Assembly: GCA_030606095.1 (NCBI GenBank)
Contig: JAUWHC010000242.1
Coordinates: 1-5,028 of the forward strand
From: Promethearchaeota archaeon
GTDB taxonomy: Archaea > Asgardarchaeota > Lokiarchaeia > Sigyniarchaeales > SOKP01
DNA length: 5,028 bases
Direction of reading: 5' to 3'
The notes under the pieces were generated by a model that had not been told where the DNA came from, did not search any database, and worked only from the letters and a program-made list of their open reading frames with translations. Below are positions 4,197-5,028 of the stretch, one piece after another. A program made the position numbers and the translations under genes. How positions within the stretch are numbered: position 1 is the first letter of the stretch; each line of letters begins with the position of its first letter.

Positions 4197-5028
4197 TTAG
4201 TTCAACCCAGATTTCTTTATTCTTATTTTATATTCATTCAAGTTATCCGATGTTGGTTGATCTTCAATTTCTTTGTATTTCAATACAAATTCTTGATTAA
4301 TATCTTTAATAGAGCTTAATTTATTAATTTTCAAAACTTTCTCTTGACTTGTAACCACTGAAACATTAAAATTTTCATTTGTATATTTTGTAGGTCCCTT
4401 TTCTTTTATTCTCTCAGTAATAAACGAAATATGAGAATTAATTCTATTTTCAATATATTCATTTCCGAAAGATATAACTTTAAGAAACCGTTCTTTAATA
4501 ATCTCTCTGAAATTCTCATCAATTTCGTATCCAATGCTATTTCTTTCTGAAACCATAGCAGCCAATGAACTCGTTCCAGTTCCAAGAAATGGGTCAAGAA
4601 TTGTGTCGTTCCTTACTGAAAACATGTTTATTAATCTATACGCTAGCTCGAACGGATAAGCTGCACTTCTTTTACGTATTTCTTTATTGTTTAGTCCTTG
4701 TGAAATTCCTTTAAAATCCCATACATCTGAAAACCATACATTTCTTTCTTCCCAAAAATAAGTGCTCTCTCTTCTATTTTCCTTTAGAGTTTCTGTTTTA
4801 AATTCTCTTTTTTCACCTTTACGGAATATCAAGATATATTCATGTTCTAGTGTAACATATGCTCCAGGGGGTAACATTCCTGACCCCATAAATTTATTTG
4901 GCGCATTTGTTTGTTTCCTCCATAATATCTCAGTCAGATTTTGGAAACCAAGTTTTTGAAATGCATTGATGATTCTTGAATGAGAGGGAAAAAGTTGGAA
5001 GTTCTTATTAATTGTACGTGTAGCATCT
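4197..5028 (-). CDS. DNA N6-adenine/N4-cytosine methyltransferase, C-terminal part (5' end outside window)
   Basis: The minus-strand frame is open to the right edge; the last complete codon starts at 5027, giving 276 visible residues. ATG 4889 is internal, because the upstream residues (PSHSRIINAFQKLGF and EILWRKQTNAPNKF) are typical methyltransferase sequence. The visible part carries LPPGAYVTLEHEYILIFRKG, then a probable target-recognition stretch. Next comes SAAYPFELAYRLINMFS (motif X region) and motif I DPFLGTGT (4595-4572), the S-adenosylmethionine loop, followed by IGYEIDENF (motif II). A SAM-binding half at the C-terminus means the beta-type order of PF01555 enzymes, so the catalytic (S/D/N)PP(Y/F) motif lies beyond the window. 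The base and target sequence therefore cannot be told. The last 90 residues or so form a lysine-rich extension. The gene ends in TAG... read as CTA at 4197-4199, converging on a decayed gene that may be its former restriction partner. It could now act as a solitary methyltransferase. Confidence 0.9.
   Translation of the reverse strand, partial: DATRTINKNFQLFPSHSRIINAFQKLGFQNLTEILWRKQTNAPNKFMGSGMLPPGAYVTLEHEYILIFRKGEKREFKTETLKENRRESTYFWEERNVWFSDVWDFKGISQGLNNKEIRKRSAAYPFELAYRLINMFSVRNDTILDPFLGTGTSSLAAMVSERNSIGYEIDENFREIIKERFLKVISFGNEYIENRINSHISFITERIKEKGPTKYTNENFNVSVVTSQEKVLKINKLSSIKDINQEFVLKYKEIEDQPTSDNLNEYKIRIKKSGLN

Noticed and set aside
4406..4597. Minus-strand frame within the methyltransferase
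   Set aside because: It is an alternate-frame shadow of motif I and the region after it, with no features of its own.
4887..4889. ATG as the start of the methyltransferase
   Set aside because: At least 46 in-frame upstream codons read as conserved methyltransferase sequence, so the true start is outside the window.
4762..4959. Plus-strand frame opposite the methyltransferase
   Set aside because: It is antisense to conserved methyltransferase sequence, and its hydrophobic residues come from the complementary codons.
1..5028. CRISPR array, tRNA, rRNA or insertion sequence
   Set aside because: No regularly spaced repeats, cloverleaf, conserved rRNA segment, terminal inverted repeats or transposase motifs were found on either strand by eye.

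Overview
The window is AT-rich (roughly 30% G+C judged by eye, not counted). Most genes start on ATG without a Shine-Dalgarno sequence, and TATA-like boxes lie at archaeal distances from some starts. With archaeal-style HEPN/nucleotidyltransferase pairs and lysine-fermentation genes, this suggests an anaerobic, amino-acid-degrading archaeon, possibly of the Asgard/Lokiarchaeia kind. That is inference. A low-GC anaerobic bacterium with weak ribosome binding sites cannot be excluded, although a typical clostridium would show strong GGAGG sites.

Layout. Positions 3-248 (+) hold the C-terminal end of a probable 3,5-diaminohexanoate dehydrogenase (kdd). A TATA-like promoter then leads into an overlapping HEPN/MNT toxin-antitoxin-type pair (320-1142, +). 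The 556 bases that follow contain no intact gene of normal size. They hold short coding remnants on the minus strand, including a broken gene with an acidic N-terminus, nested inverted repeats, and a repeat cluster in front of kamA. A complete lysine 2,3-aminomutase gene (kamA, 1699-2937, +) follows. Immediately behind it, convergent on the minus strand, is a second HEPN/MNT pair of the HepT/MntA type. Its antitoxin gene is intact (2953-3372). Its toxin gene (3369-3761) is interrupted by one in-frame amber codon. Positions 3762-4196 hold decayed coding sequence, mainly a frameshifted plus-strand remnant (3854-4181). The window ends with the C-terminal two-thirds or so of a DNA N6/N4 methyltransferase on the minus strand (4197 to the right edge).

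How it fits together. KamA makes L-beta-lysine and Kdd acts two steps later in lysine fermentation to acetate and butyrate, so the two plus-strand metabolic genes belong to one pathway. They are separated by a HEPN/MNT cassette and gene debris, and kamA has a HEPN/MNT module on each side. The right half looks like a decaying defence region: a toxin with a nonsense codon beside an intact antitoxin, and a methyltransferase whose convergent neighbour, possibly its restriction partner, is a frameshifted remnant. No tRNA, rRNA, CRISPR array or intact transposase was seen.
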